A program made the position numbers and the translations under genes. DNA of 64,000 nt from Helicobacter macacae MIT 99-5501 (GTDB lineage Bacteria; Campylobacterota; Campylobacteria; Campylobacterales; Helicobacteraceae). The stretch lies in the NCBI RefSeq assembly GCF_000507845.1, contig NZ_KI669454.1:720604-784603 (forward strand). Direction: 5' to 3'. This document shows, piece by piece, positions 1 to 7,879 of the stretch. The stretch's first letter is position 1. Each line of letters starts with the position of its first letter. The notes under the pieces were generated by a model. It ran no database searches and had not been told where the DNA came from. It saw only the letters and a list, made by a program, of their open reading frames with translations.

Positions 1-108
1 TGTGCTGTTTTAGTCCCTTGTAAAATCAGGTCATACTAAAAGCATAAAAGAGCAGATTTTCCGCATAAATCAGTTTTAGTCCCTTGTAAAATCAGGTCAT
101 ACTAAAAG
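1..108. CRISPR. End of a CRISPR array (two 36-nt repeats, one full spacer)
   Basis: Two identical 36-nt repeats lie at 7-42 and 73-108. They begin GTTTTAGTCCCTTG and end CATACTAAAAG, and are separated by a 30-nt spacer (43-72). Positions 1-6 are the end of another spacer, so the array continues to the left of the window. The first 13 bases match my recollection of the Campylobacter jejuni type II-C repeat. The 36/30 geometry and the imperfectly complementary repeat ends (GTTTTAGT/ACTAAAAG) are also type II-like. A cas9/cas1/cas2 locus outside the window is inferred, not seen. The adjacent type III effector genes have no other array in this window. Confidence 0.93.
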
Positions 109-508
109 GTTCTCCCTTGAAGTTTCGTAATGCAGGGTAACATTATACATATCAAAACCTTAAATCCCCATAAAATAATGATTTTAGGCATATATTCGCT
201 GTGAGAGTGCGTGTTTTGCGCGGGTTTTGGGAATCGTATTTTTGAAAAAATTGCTGTTTTTGTGATTTTTGGTGGGGGGATTTTGAGGGTTTGGTAAGAT
301 TTTGGCAAGGAATTTGGGATAAAAATTGGACTAAAAAATGAGGCTGAAGTTTTGCATATTGAGGTATTTTGGCTTAAGAAAAGATTTTTAGATATTTTGC
401 TAACGCTTAAATGACGGATATAATACCCACCCCCTTAATCCCCCTCGTGCTCCTTGCGTGAAATGCAATCGGAAGTGCGGAGGTAGGATTTACCCACCCC
501 CTAGCCCC

Positions 509-690
509 CTCCGCAGAGGGAGGGGGGAAAGAGAGAGGTAACTCCGCAGAGGGAGGGGGGAAAGAGAGAGGTAACTCCGCAGGGGGAGGGGGAAAAGAGA
601 GAGACAACTCCGCAGGGGGAGGGGGAAAAGAGAGAGGTAACTCCGCAGGGGGAGGGGGAAAAGAGAGAGGTAACTCCGCAGGGGGGAGAA
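509..690. repeat. 33-nt G-rich tandem repeat array, six units
   Basis: The octamer CTCCGCAG recurs at 509, 542, 575, 608, 641 and 674, an exact 33-nt spacing. Each unit carries a G-rich stretch (GGGAGGGGG) followed by AAAGAGAGAGGTAA, with small differences between copies. Because 33 is a multiple of three, the array is open in several frames and produces false ORFs. Single or partial copies occur at 893-955, 43165-43195 and 62872-63030. The motif CCCCCTCC-loop-GGGAGGGGG can fold back on itself. Confidence 0.9.
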
Positions 691-767
691 CTACACATTA
701 TGCCTACCTGCAATGGAGGGTGGAAATAATTTGCTTGCTCTCACTCGCAATGGAGGGGAATCTTTAT

Positions 768-829
768 CGTCATTGCGAGAATCAAAAATAGATTGCCACG
801 ACTTGACTTCGTCAAGTCTCGCAATGACG
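768..829. repeat. Dispersed palindromic repeat (CGTCATTGCGAG family)
   Basis: CGTCATTGCGAG at 768-779 faces its exact complement CTCGCAATGACG at 818-829. Other copies of the same family are at 1030-1126, 1213-1311, 43059-43154 and 63043-63125. The interior contains GATTGCCACG, shared by the copies. Confidence 0.85.
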
Positions 830-1029
830 GCGTGGTGGAGTTTCTTTGGTAATGACGAATTTTTCCGATTTTTGCTAAGCCAAAAAATACCCACCCCCTA
901 GCCCCCTCCGCAAGGGAGGGGGAAAAGAGAGAGGTAACTCCGCAGGGGGAGAACTACACATTATGCCTACCTGCAAAGGAGGGGGAAATAATTTGCTTGC
1001 TCTCACTCGCAATGGAGGGGAATCTTTAT

Positions 1030-1126
1030 CGTCATTGCGAGTAAGTCGCAAGACTTGCGTAGCAATCTGTGTATTTTTCTTTGAGTTATAGATTGCCACG
1101 CTTGCTTCGCTCACTCGCAATGACGA
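1030..1126. repeat. Dispersed palindromic repeat, long form
   Basis: Begins CGTCATTGCGAG and ends CTCGCAATGACGA. The centre holds CGTAGCAATCTGTG, a TTTTTCTTTGAGTTATA linker and GATTGCCACGCTTGC. The same linker is found in the copies at 1213-1311 and 43059-43154, so these are copies of one composite element of about 97-99 bp. Confidence 0.85.
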
Positions 1127-1212
1127 ATAAAGGCGTGAATTTCTAAAGAAACTTCGCTTCGCTTGTTTTTGCGAGGCAGTGGCTTTGGGCATAATGAAGC
1201 AATCCATAAACT

Positions 1213-1311
1213 CGTCATTGCGAGCAAATGCCTTAGCATTTGCGTGGCAATCTATGTATTTTTCTTTGAGTTATAGATTGCCACGCTCGCTACGCTCGCT
1301 CGCAATGACGA
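1213..1311. repeat. Dispersed palindromic repeat, long form
   Basis: Second long copy of the family, with the same ends and the same TTTTTCTTTGAGTTATA linker as the copy at 1030-1126. It also has a small internal hairpin GCAAATGCCTTAGCATTTGC. A separate 12-bp perfect hairpin follows at 1327-1354 (GATTATAGGTTT, TGAC loop, AAACCTATAATC). Confidence 0.85.
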
Positions 1312-1379
1312 ATTGATGAACTTTTGGATTATAGGTTTTGACAAACCTATAATCTCGCAATGACGAAAATGGCAAATGA

Positions 1380-2510
1380 TTATAATCCATTCCAATCATC
1401 ATCGTCATCTTGGTGTAATCTATCGCGTATATTTTGCGAGTATCTATCATCTATTTTGCGCGTGGCTGGGGTGTAGCTGGCGGGTTTGTTTTGTGGTATT
1501 GTGCTTTGGGTGCTTTGGAGTTTGGAGACTTTGCGTAGAGATTCTATGCGCGATTCGACTTCAAAGTTAGCTTTTTTCAAAAGATTTTTATAGGCGTTTA
1601 TGCACTCATTTTTTATCCCCTCATCTATGCCTTTTATCTCTATATGCGCATCGCCGTAGCCGTAGAACTTCGCCCCGCCAAATTTATAGCACTCGCCCTT
1701 GTCATCGCGCAGGGCTGTTAGACATAGCAAAAGTAAGCCTAGCTCGGATTTAGTGAGATTGAAATAGCGGAGTTTGCCTACAAAGACACTGCCTTCGCGA
1801 AGCGGAGAAATGGTGGATATGACTTTGTCGTTTTTGGCTTTGGCAGCGTTTGTGGGAGTGATTTTGCCTAGTGGAGCGTAAAATCTAAATCCGTTTTTGT
1901 CTTTTAGTCCCTTTGTGGTAGCGATGTTGGGCGACATTAGAATGTATTTGATATGTTTTTGTGTGGCGTGGCGAACTTCACTAGCGATAAAATGCGAAAA
2001 GCTAATGCGGGATTTTAGGGCTTGGACTTTGGCATTTTGAGAGACTATGCCAAAGATTCGCTCTACCATATCTAGCTTGGATTCGTTTTTGTCAAAATTG
2101 CTTCTAAATCGCTCTGTAACATTGCCTTTTTCATCTTTATAATCAGGGGCGTTTGTGTGAAATTTCGCATAGCTAAGCACCTCTGCAATCGTGCGAATCA
2201 CTCCTCGCACACTTGAGCCACTAAGCGCGTAATTTTCCCCGATTTTAAAAAAATCTTTTGGTGTTTGTGTGTCGGCGTTTTTGCCTGTGAATGCGCCTGT
2301 GAAAATATCGCTTTTTGCAGTGATTTTTATCTCTAAAATCCCGCTTTGGAAATCACTAAAAGGCTTTTCAAAGCTGATTTTGTCATCGCTTACTTCGCCA
2401 AAATCTTGCGGATAAAATACGCGCTTATCTGGCTTTATGAAATTATATGGTGATGGGGCTTTGCGTGCTTTTGGTTTGGAATTATAATTATTGCGATAAA
2501 ATTTACCCAT
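1380..2510 (-). CDS. TIGR03986-like type III CRISPR RAMP (Cas7-like) protein
   Basis: Last gene of the type III effector operon. The protein of about 376 residues has the RAMP hallmarks: a basic helix-loop motif SGSSVRGVIR near residues 97-106 and a glycine-rich C-terminal segment (KFGGAKFYGYGDAHI). It reads like the TIGR03986 family of type III RAMP proteins, which contribute a Cas7-type backbone subunit. I place the start at 2510, behind AAAGGGGGCGAA and overlapping the csx19 stop, rather than at the longer in-frame ATG at 2537, which lacks a ribosome site. The tail is acidic (DDDDDW). The family name rests on recalled family features and operon context; a position as terminal backbone subunit is inference. 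Confidence 0.8.
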   Translation of the reverse strand: MGKFYRNNYNSKPKARKAPSPYNFIKPDKRVFYPQDFGEVSDDKISFEKPFSDFQSGILEIKITAKSDIFTGAFTGKNADTQTPKDFFKIGENYALSGSSVRGVIRTIAEVLSYAKFHTNAPDYKDEKGNVTERFRSNFDKNESKLDMVERIFGIVSQNAKVQALKSRISFSHFIASEVRHATQKHIKYILMSPNIATTKGLKDKNGFRFYAPLGKITPTNAAKAKNDKVISTISPLREGSVFVGKLRYFNLTKSELGLLLLCLTALRDDKGECYKFGGAKFYGYGDAHIEIKGIDEGIKNECINAYKNLLKKANFEVESRIESLRKVSKLQSTQSTIPQNKPASYTPATRKIDDRYSQNIRDRLHQDDDDDWNGL

Positions 2511-2985
2511 TTTCGCCCCCTTTGTTATGATTTTCAAAATCTCGCACTTCTAAATCTTTGTCAAAATCTTGGCTAAATTCTCGCGATTCAAATCCTGCAA
2601 ATATACTAAATTTATGTTTTAGCACGGGTAGATTTTCACAATTTTCATCTATCACTTCCTCCCAAATCTGCGCGATTTTGGCGACTTTATTATTGATAGT
2701 GATAAATCTCTCAAAATTTTTGTGCGGATAAGATTCAAGGCAAAATCGTTGCACCAAAAAGCTATCGTTAATTTGCCGAATGCAAATGCAAGTCTTGCGC
2801 TCTTTGCAAAAAAGTGCGGATTCTACGATGAAATTGCCTCCATTGTGAAGCGAATCAAAGTCGGGCAATGGCGCGGACTCTAAAATAATTGGCTCTTTGT
2901 CGCTTAAAAGTATATAGCCCTCAAAGTTATCTTTGCTCTCGCGTAGTGCGCTAAATTCTGCTTTTAACTCCTCAAAATTTTTCAT
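2503..2985 (-). CDS. csx19: Csx19-like type III-D CRISPR protein
   Basis: Small protein of 160 residues between two RAMP genes, translationally coupled to both: its ATG overlaps the upstream stop and its stop overlaps the next start. The central part (IVESALFCKERKTCICI followed by VQRFCLE) matches the pattern I associate with Csx19 (TIGR03984), where a beta strand with E-x-R/L-x-F precedes a basic-arginine strand. Csx19 is a signature accessory of type III-D effector complexes and its exact role is not well defined. No catalytic motif is seen. The assignment rests on size, pattern and neighbours (csx10 and RAMP genes). Confidence 0.7.
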   Translation of the reverse strand: MKNFEELKAEFSALRESKDNFEGYILLSDKEPIILESAPLPDFDSLHNGGNFIVESALFCKERKTCICIRQINDSFLVQRFCLESYPHKNFERFITINNKVAKIAQIWEEVIDENCENLPVLKHKFSIFAGFESREFSQDFDKDLEVRDFENHNKGGENG

Positions 2986-4364
2986 AGTTTTGCTCCGTTT
3001 TTGTGAATTTTCTCGCCGTTTTTATGCAAATCTCCGCTAAAAAATCCGTGTCCTTTGCTACTCATCGCTCCAAGTGGCAACGCACCATTGCAAATATCAA
3101 CTAGGGCTTTTTCAAAGGCGTTTGTGGCAGTGGCGAAATCTTGTGGATTGTGGCTGTTTGTGGTTGCCACAAAAATGTCTATACAAAGATTTGGTGTGGG
3201 GGCAAAAGTGGCTTTTTCTTGGAATAGTGCGCCATCAATCACACTCGCACTAAATCTATCAATGCTATTATGCACGAAAATTTGACTATTGCGCTTTTCG
3301 TCATAGTCCAAATACATATCACGCACTAAGATTCGCCCTTTTGTGGGCTGATTTGTTTGGCTATTTGCGCTACCAAAAAGTGTGGCGTGGATTTGGGCGG
3401 ACTTCGTATCATTAGAATCACTTGTAGATTCTGCGCTGTCGATAAAATTCCTTAAATGCTGATTTATGTAGAATTTTGTCCTTTGGCTTATCGTGCCTTT
3501 TATGGAGCTAGCTGGGATTAGTAGCTTTGCTTCGCTTAAAGTGCCATTTGCATAATCCACCACCTTTTCGCTCACGGCTATACTATCGGCGTATTCATCG
3601 CCAAAGCCACTGTCAAACAAATCGCCAAAGCCACTGCCAAACAAAAAGACATTTTCTGGTGTAAGTGTAAGCGCGTAGTGTGTGAAGTGGGATTTTGGCG
3701 TAAAATCTTGGGGTGTAAAAATCTGTGATAGAGATTGATTTAGCGAGCTTGATTTGCTAAAAGGATTTTGCAAAATCTCATAGCGGATTTCTAGTGTTTT
3801 TATAACGCCAAAGCCCTTTGTGCTGCCTGCACCAAAGCGAATGTAGGGCGAGTAAAAAAGGCTTAGGACTTTAAAAAAATCCTCTTTATCACGCTCGTTT
3901 TCACACTTCATTTCCATAGCACATTTGAAACGAGTGCCTTTGTAGATAATTTCCTCATCAAACTTCGCGCCGTCTTTGCACACGCCTTGTGCGCCGATAG
4001 CGTTGTGCTGTCTTTGTGGGAGGTGCAAAAAATAGCTTAAAAATTTGGATTTTTTTAGTGCGCTAAAGGGAATAAGGGATTCATTAACTTGCATTTTTTC
4101 ATCAAGCAAAAGTGCGTTTGAAAAGATGATTTTCGAGCTAGAATCCTCTCTGCCCTTAGAAAATCCAAAGAGATTTTCTATTTCACTTTGGCTAAAAATC
4201 TCTTTTGCATTTGCGCGAATCACACCACAAATGCTAGTGCCTAAAATGAGTGGCAAACCATTAAAATCCCTCTGAATCGGACTATCATAAAGCATATCAA
4301 AATCCCCACACCCAAAACGAAGTGCGGAATCTGCCTCAAAAATGATATGTGCTAAAATCCTCAT
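2982..4364 (-). CDS. Double RAMP protein (two fused Csm3/Cas7-like domains)
   Basis: 460 residues carrying two Cas7-type RAMP units. Unit 1 (about 1-200) has D27 in YDSPIQRD, the position matching the catalytic aspartate of Csm3, then LGTSICGVIR (41-50) and a glycine-rich RFGAGSTKGFG (177-187). Unit 2 (about 225-450) has LLIPASSIKG (281-290) and ends with PLGAMSSKGHGFFSG. Fused Cas7 proteins occur in type III-D complexes, where they form part of the crRNA-binding backbone and cleave target RNA. A near-perfect 24-nt duplication (about 3597-3644) encodes the repeat FGSGFGD/FDSGFGD between the units. The gene overlaps csx10 upstream by ATGA. Confidence 0.85.
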   Translation of the reverse strand: MRILAHIIFEADSALRFGCGDFDMLYDSPIQRDFNGLPLILGTSICGVIRANAKEIFSQSEIENLFGFSKGREDSSSKIIFSNALLLDEKMQVNESLIPFSALKKSKFLSYFLHLPQRQHNAIGAQGVCKDGAKFDEEIIYKGTRFKCAMEMKCENERDKEDFFKVLSLFYSPYIRFGAGSTKGFGVIKTLEIRYEILQNPFSKSSSLNQSLSQIFTPQDFTPKSHFTHYALTLTPENVFLFGSGFGDLFDSGFGDEYADSIAVSEKVVDYANGTLSEAKLLIPASSIKGTISQRTKFYINQHLRNFIDSAESTSDSNDTKSAQIHATLFGSANSQTNQPTKGRILVRDMYLDYDEKRNSQIFVHNSIDRFSASVIDGALFQEKATFAPTPNLCIDIFVATTNSHNPQDFATATNAFEKALVDICNGALPLGAMSSKGHGFFSGDLHKNGEKIHKNGAKL

Positions 4365-5815
4365 TTGCCACCTCCGCTTGTGGATTTGCTAAAATCTAAA
4401 TCCGCCTTTGGCATACGCGTAGCCAAAAGCGCGATAGAATCTCTGTCGTGTCGCTCAATAAAATCTTGCAAAATCTCTTTGCCCTCTTCCCATTTATCTT
4501 TTAATCGCTCTTCTTTTATATAGCAAATGATTCGATTTTTTAATGCCTTATCATCTACCATTTGTGCAAATGCGCGAATCGCTCCCCATTGTGCGTTGGT
4601 AACTTTGCTAAATTTGCCTTTGTGCGTAGCGATGAAATTATCTATGGCATTTGCGCTTTCTACTTCGCGCATTTGTAAATCGCGCAAATCTTTTGCGTAA
4701 GCGACTAAGTCATTATCTAGGTTATTTTGTGGCGTGGCAATCTCGCCTTTGGGGCTATCTATGTGGCTTTGATTTAGCGCAAAGGGCTTATTATCTTTGC
4801 CTTGCATTAAAAAGCTAGGATTTACCAAAATCTCTCCATAGCCCTCACTCAAAAATCCACCGCACAAAATCCTGCCACTTTTTAGCTTGTCTTTATCGCT
4901 TTGGCTTAGATTGTGTAGCGTAATCACACTGCCTTGCTCTATGATAAGCCTTGCGCTGTCTTTTGCTTTGCGCTTTTGGTTGTAGGGTGTGTGGATTTTG
5001 GTTTTGATATGTGTTTTCTCCCACAATATTTGGGCTGAATCTAATCCCAAATTTTTCGCATTTGGGATAAAAGTCGGCATAGTGTTATCAAACAGTGCAA
5101 GTGATGAGGCGACATAAAGTGCCACCTCACTAAAATCTTGGCTAAAATCTTGCGCGTTTAAATTTAAATCGTGCTTTACGGGGGCAAAATCCTCGCTAGA
5201 TTGTATTAGCACTTCGCCATACTCGGCATTTTTGGATTTGCCTATGAAATGAGTCCCACACAAAATTTGCGTGATTTTTTCTATATCATCATTTGATACT
5301 GATTCATCAAACTCCACCACAAAGCCAAATACCACGCCTTCACAAATCGCTTCATAGCCAAACATTTGGTTGTCTTTGGTGGATTTATCTTTCCCGTTTT
5401 TGAGATTTACTTTTTGTGTGTAGCGATATTTTAATTCAGCCTTTTGCAAATCCTCATTGATATAGCCACTGCGGATTTGTCTTAACTGCAAATTTTGCAA
5501 AGATTTAGTAGCAAAATCACAAAATAGCGCGTTATAAACTTCTCTTAAATCTTTGGCTTCTTTTGGGGCGAAAAAGCAAAGCGGAATCTTATGGCTTATC
5601 TTGCCACTAATAAGTGGCTTTGCCTCGCCAAATCGCACCGCCCCGCTATGAAAGATAGCAAAAGGGTTGCTAAACTCATCATAATGCTTTGCCACAATGC
5701 CTAAAATCACGCTACCATTGATAAAATCCCTGCTTTCATTTTTGCCTTGCGTGTTTGAGCTTTTTTGCAAGACTATGTCGCTTAGAAGTGTGAGGCTAAA
5801 AAATTGTTGCTTCAT
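4361..5815 (-). CDS. csx10: Csx10, Cas5-like RAMP subunit of type III-D complex
   Basis: 484 residues. The N-terminus (FSLTLLSDIVLQ), INGSVILGIVAKHY (32-45), VRFGEAKPL and the glycine-rich IGKSKNAEYGEVLI (191-204) follow the Csx10 pattern. A second glycine-rich loop, CGGFLSEGYGEILV, lies near 320-330. In type III-D, Csx10 takes the place of the Cas5/Csm4 subunit that holds the crRNA 5' handle. The C-terminal 120 residues are predicted helical with NAQWGAIRAFA; this part could act as a fused small (Cas11-like) subunit, which would explain why no separate cas11 gene is present (inference). It lies 11 nt after the Csm3-like gene and overlaps the next gene by four bases. Confidence 0.85.
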   Translation of the reverse strand: MKQQFFSLTLLSDIVLQKSSNTQGKNESRDFINGSVILGIVAKHYDEFSNPFAIFHSGAVRFGEAKPLISGKISHKIPLCFFAPKEAKDLREVYNALFCDFATKSLQNLQLRQIRSGYINEDLQKAELKYRYTQKVNLKNGKDKSTKDNQMFGYEAICEGVVFGFVVEFDESVSNDDIEKITQILCGTHFIGKSKNAEYGEVLIQSSEDFAPVKHDLNLNAQDFSQDFSEVALYVASSLALFDNTMPTFIPNAKNLGLDSAQILWEKTHIKTKIHTPYNQKRKAKDSARLIIEQGSVITLHNLSQSDKDKLKSGRILCGGFLSEGYGEILVNPSFLMQGKDNKPFALNQSHIDSPKGEIATPQNNLDNDLVAYAKDLRDLQMREVESANAIDNFIATHKGKFSKVTNAQWGAIRAFAQMVDDKALKNRIICYIKEERLKDKWEEGKEILQDFIERHDRDSIALLATRMPKADLDFSKSTSGGGK

Positions 5816-5826
5816 TTGTGTCCCCT

Positions 5827-6369
5827 TTATTTGTTTAGATTTTGGGTATTTTCTAAAATCTCTATTTTTAGTCGCCCTAAGCCTCTGTTGCGATTTAGCC
5901 CCATTGACTTTAGGCTTTTTAGCGTGTTTGTCATCGTGTCTGCGTAGTTTGCGGGGACATTGTGTATCGTGCCATAGAGGCTAAGTGGCTTTGCTACTTC
6001 TATTTCTCGCAAAGAGCCTTCTTTGGCAGAGCCAAAGTTTTCATCAATGGCAGTGGAGGCTAGTTTGGCATAGAGAAAGTGCGTGAGGGTTTTTAGCGCG
6101 TCTTTGGTGGCTTGGTTTAGAGTGGCGTTGCTAAAATGGCATTTGCCCTCTTTTGGCACTCTATCTTTTTGGACTACTTCGCCAAAGCATTCATTTACAA
6201 AATCATTGCCAAAAGATTCAGCCACTTCTCTTAAAACGCCTTTTAGTGTTTTGGCAGGGACAAATGGGAATCCCTCGCTATCTTTTATCACGCTACTATC
6301 AAGCCTCGCGCCACTGCTTAAATGCCAAAAATCTAAAAATGTGATTTTATAATAAATAGTATTACTCAT
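5827..6369 (-). CDS. Csm3-like Cas7 RAMP, RNA-cleaving backbone subunit
   Basis: 180 residues, a compact single RAMP domain. LDSSVIKDSEGFPFVPA (from residue 23) aligns with the Csm3 loop bearing the catalytic aspartate, here D24. It is followed by KTLKGVLREVAE, the usual basic helix after the P-G-S-S-like loop. The C-terminus holds LNRNRGLGRLKI, the glycine-rich loop of the family. It should line the crRNA as a backbone subunit and cut target RNA at 6-nt steps, as known for Csm3. It starts inside the end of cas10 (8-nt overlap) and so is translationally coupled to it. Confidence 0.87.
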   Translation of the reverse strand: MSNTIYYKITFLDFWHLSSGARLDSSVIKDSEGFPFVPAKTLKGVLREVAESFGNDFVNECFGEVVQKDRVPKEGKCHFSNATLNQATKDALKTLTHFLYAKLASTAIDENFGSAKEGSLREIEVAKPLSLYGTIHNVPANYADTMTNTLKSLKSMGLNRNRGLGRLKIEILENTQNLNK

Positions 6370-7840
6370 CTAAATCCCCCTTTTTGATTTCGCTTGTTTG
6401 CGCAGTGTTTGAGATAAGGCTAATAATGTCATAAATGGGCGTTTTGCTAAATCCGTCTTTTTGGATAATGAGATTTGATAAAGATAAATCTTTGTGGAGA
6501 TTTCTAAACGCGCTATCGTGATTTGTAGCAAAATTGGCATAGATTTTAGCGATTTGTTTTAGCTCATTATCTGCTAGGTTTTTGCTAGAATCAAGCATAC
6601 TTAGCCATTGCCGTAAGCGCGAAGTGGGCGCGTCAGTTTCTCTAAAAATCTGCACCAAAGAAAGCAAATGCTCTATCGTTGGGATTGTCGCTCTAGATTG
6701 ACTATGCAAGAAATACGCTCCAAAATCTAATCGCACAATATGTTCTCTGCCTTGATTTTTGCCTAGTGATAATTCATCATCGATAAACGCACTAAAACTT
6801 TGCACCGCTGAACTTTGGATATTGTGAAACATAAGCGATGAGGGAGGATTTGTCAAATCTAGTGCTTTAGAGCGAATCTTTGCTTCTTTGCACAAATCTT
6901 TGGCAAGTTTCAAAGCGTAGTGAATGGGGTATTTGTGATTGAAAAATGCGATTCCAGCACAAGCGGTTAGATTTTGATTGTTATGGATATTTTGCGTGAG
7001 ATTTTCAAAATGCTCTAAAAATGCTTTGGCAAAATCTAGCGCAATATCTGCACTACAAACCACGACTAAATCATCGCCACCGCATATCACTTCACGGATT
7101 TTGATTTCGCCATATTTATCTTTTATCTTCGTGCAGGATTTGGCAAAAGCATCTTTTGTAGCGTTATCTAGCGCGGTGGAAAAGGACTTCATCTCATCTT
7201 TGCTTAAATTGCGAACGATATTGCCTAGTGCGTTGCCATCGGCATAAATTAGGGCGATTTTGTTTTTGGCATTTTTTAGTTTTGAGAGTTCGTTTATGGA
7301 ATTTGGATTAGATTTATCAAAGCTATCAAAGGCTTGGAGTTTTTGGAATGTAGATTTATCGATTTTGCGGTATTTATCATCGCTTTGTGTGTTTGGAGCT
7401 TGGGGTAGTGCGGTTTTTGGATTGTGCTTTAAGATGCAGTGAGAAAAATCAAGGGGAAAATCTAACTTATTTCGAGCGATTTTTAGCTTTTGTTCTAGTA
7501 AGCTAGTCGCACTTGCATAATCGCCATCATATTTTACTACCGCTTGTGCGATTCCTAGCCCGTAGGAATGCTGGGCGATGAGCTTAGGCAAGTGCAAAAC
7601 GACTTTTTGTAAATCTGCTTCATCATCAAAAATCGCTCGGAGATTCCCCGCACTTGCCAAAATTATCTCTGGGTTTTTGTTTAAGCTAATGTCATTTTTG
7701 CGGAAAAAATCTTGCAAATCTTTGCCTAAATCATCAATGCTTTTGATAATCTCACTCGCACCGATGATTTCTTGCAAGACATTTGTCCTAAAGATAAAAT
7801 CTTGCAACCCGACAGCACCAAATCCGTATAAAAACGCCAT
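6362..7840 (-). CDS. cas10: Small Cas10 (no HD domain) of type III CRISPR complex
   Basis: First gene of the operon. At 492 residues it is short for Cas10. A degenerate first palm lies in the N-terminal part (IILASAGNL near 59-67). The second palm is intact: IYADGNALG (198-206) and the nucleotide-cyclase signature CGGDDLVVV (253-261). No N-terminal HD nuclease motif is present, so target-activated DNA cutting by Cas10 is not expected, while GGDD predicts cyclic oligoadenylate synthesis. No obvious four-cysteine zinc finger is seen. The ATG at 7840 follows a strong ribosome site (AAGGAGGAGAAT). The type III identification is secure; the III-D-like subtype rests on csx10 and csx19. Confidence 0.9.
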   Translation of the reverse strand: MAFLYGFGAVGLQDFIFRTNVLQEIIGASEIIKSIDDLGKDLQDFFRKNDISLNKNPEIILASAGNLRAIFDDEADLQKVVLHLPKLIAQHSYGLGIAQAVVKYDGDYASATSLLEQKLKIARNKLDFPLDFSHCILKHNPKTALPQAPNTQSDDKYRKIDKSTFQKLQAFDSFDKSNPNSINELSKLKNAKNKIALIYADGNALGNIVRNLSKDEMKSFSTALDNATKDAFAKSCTKIKDKYGEIKIREVICGGDDLVVVCSADIALDFAKAFLEHFENLTQNIHNNQNLTACAGIAFFNHKYPIHYALKLAKDLCKEAKIRSKALDLTNPPSSLMFHNIQSSAVQSFSAFIDDELSLGKNQGREHIVRLDFGAYFLHSQSRATIPTIEHLLSLVQIFRETDAPTSRLRQWLSMLDSSKNLADNELKQIAKIYANFATNHDSAFRNLHKDLSLSNLIIQKDGFSKTPIYDIISLISNTAQTSEIKKGDLDE

Positions 7841-7879
7841 ATTCTCCTCCTTAAAAGTAACCTCTTGCTTTATGGCGTT

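Larger units (their letters stand above)
109..1379. other. Gene-free repeat-rich gap between CRISPR array and type III operon
   Basis: I see no believable gene in this 1.27 kb. The left part (109-420) is AT-rich unique sequence with a minus-strand TATAAT at 147-142. The rest is built from a 33-nt G-rich tandem array, isolated G-rich units near 893-955, and several palindromic dispersed repeats carrying CGTCATTGCGAG and its complement. Short open frames here are proline/serine/cysteine-rich translations of the repeats on several frames and are not genes. I saw no anti-repeat resembling a tracrRNA. Confidence 0.8.

Noticed and set aside
407..1207. Several minus- and plus-strand frames over the G-rich and palindromic repeats
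   Set aside because: They translate the 33-nt tandem units (proline/serine/cysteine-rich) and the CGTCATTGCGAG repeats; no ribosome sites.
109..1379. Possible tracrRNA with an anti-repeat
   Set aside because: I saw no stretch matching AGGGACTAAAA or its complement outside the two repeats, so a tracrRNA here is not supported.
1380..7840. Reading the locus as type III-D2 or III-E
   Set aside because: Csx10 is a separate gene, Cas10 is present, and there is no single giant Cas7 fusion; the gene set is better described as III-D-like with csx10 and csx19.
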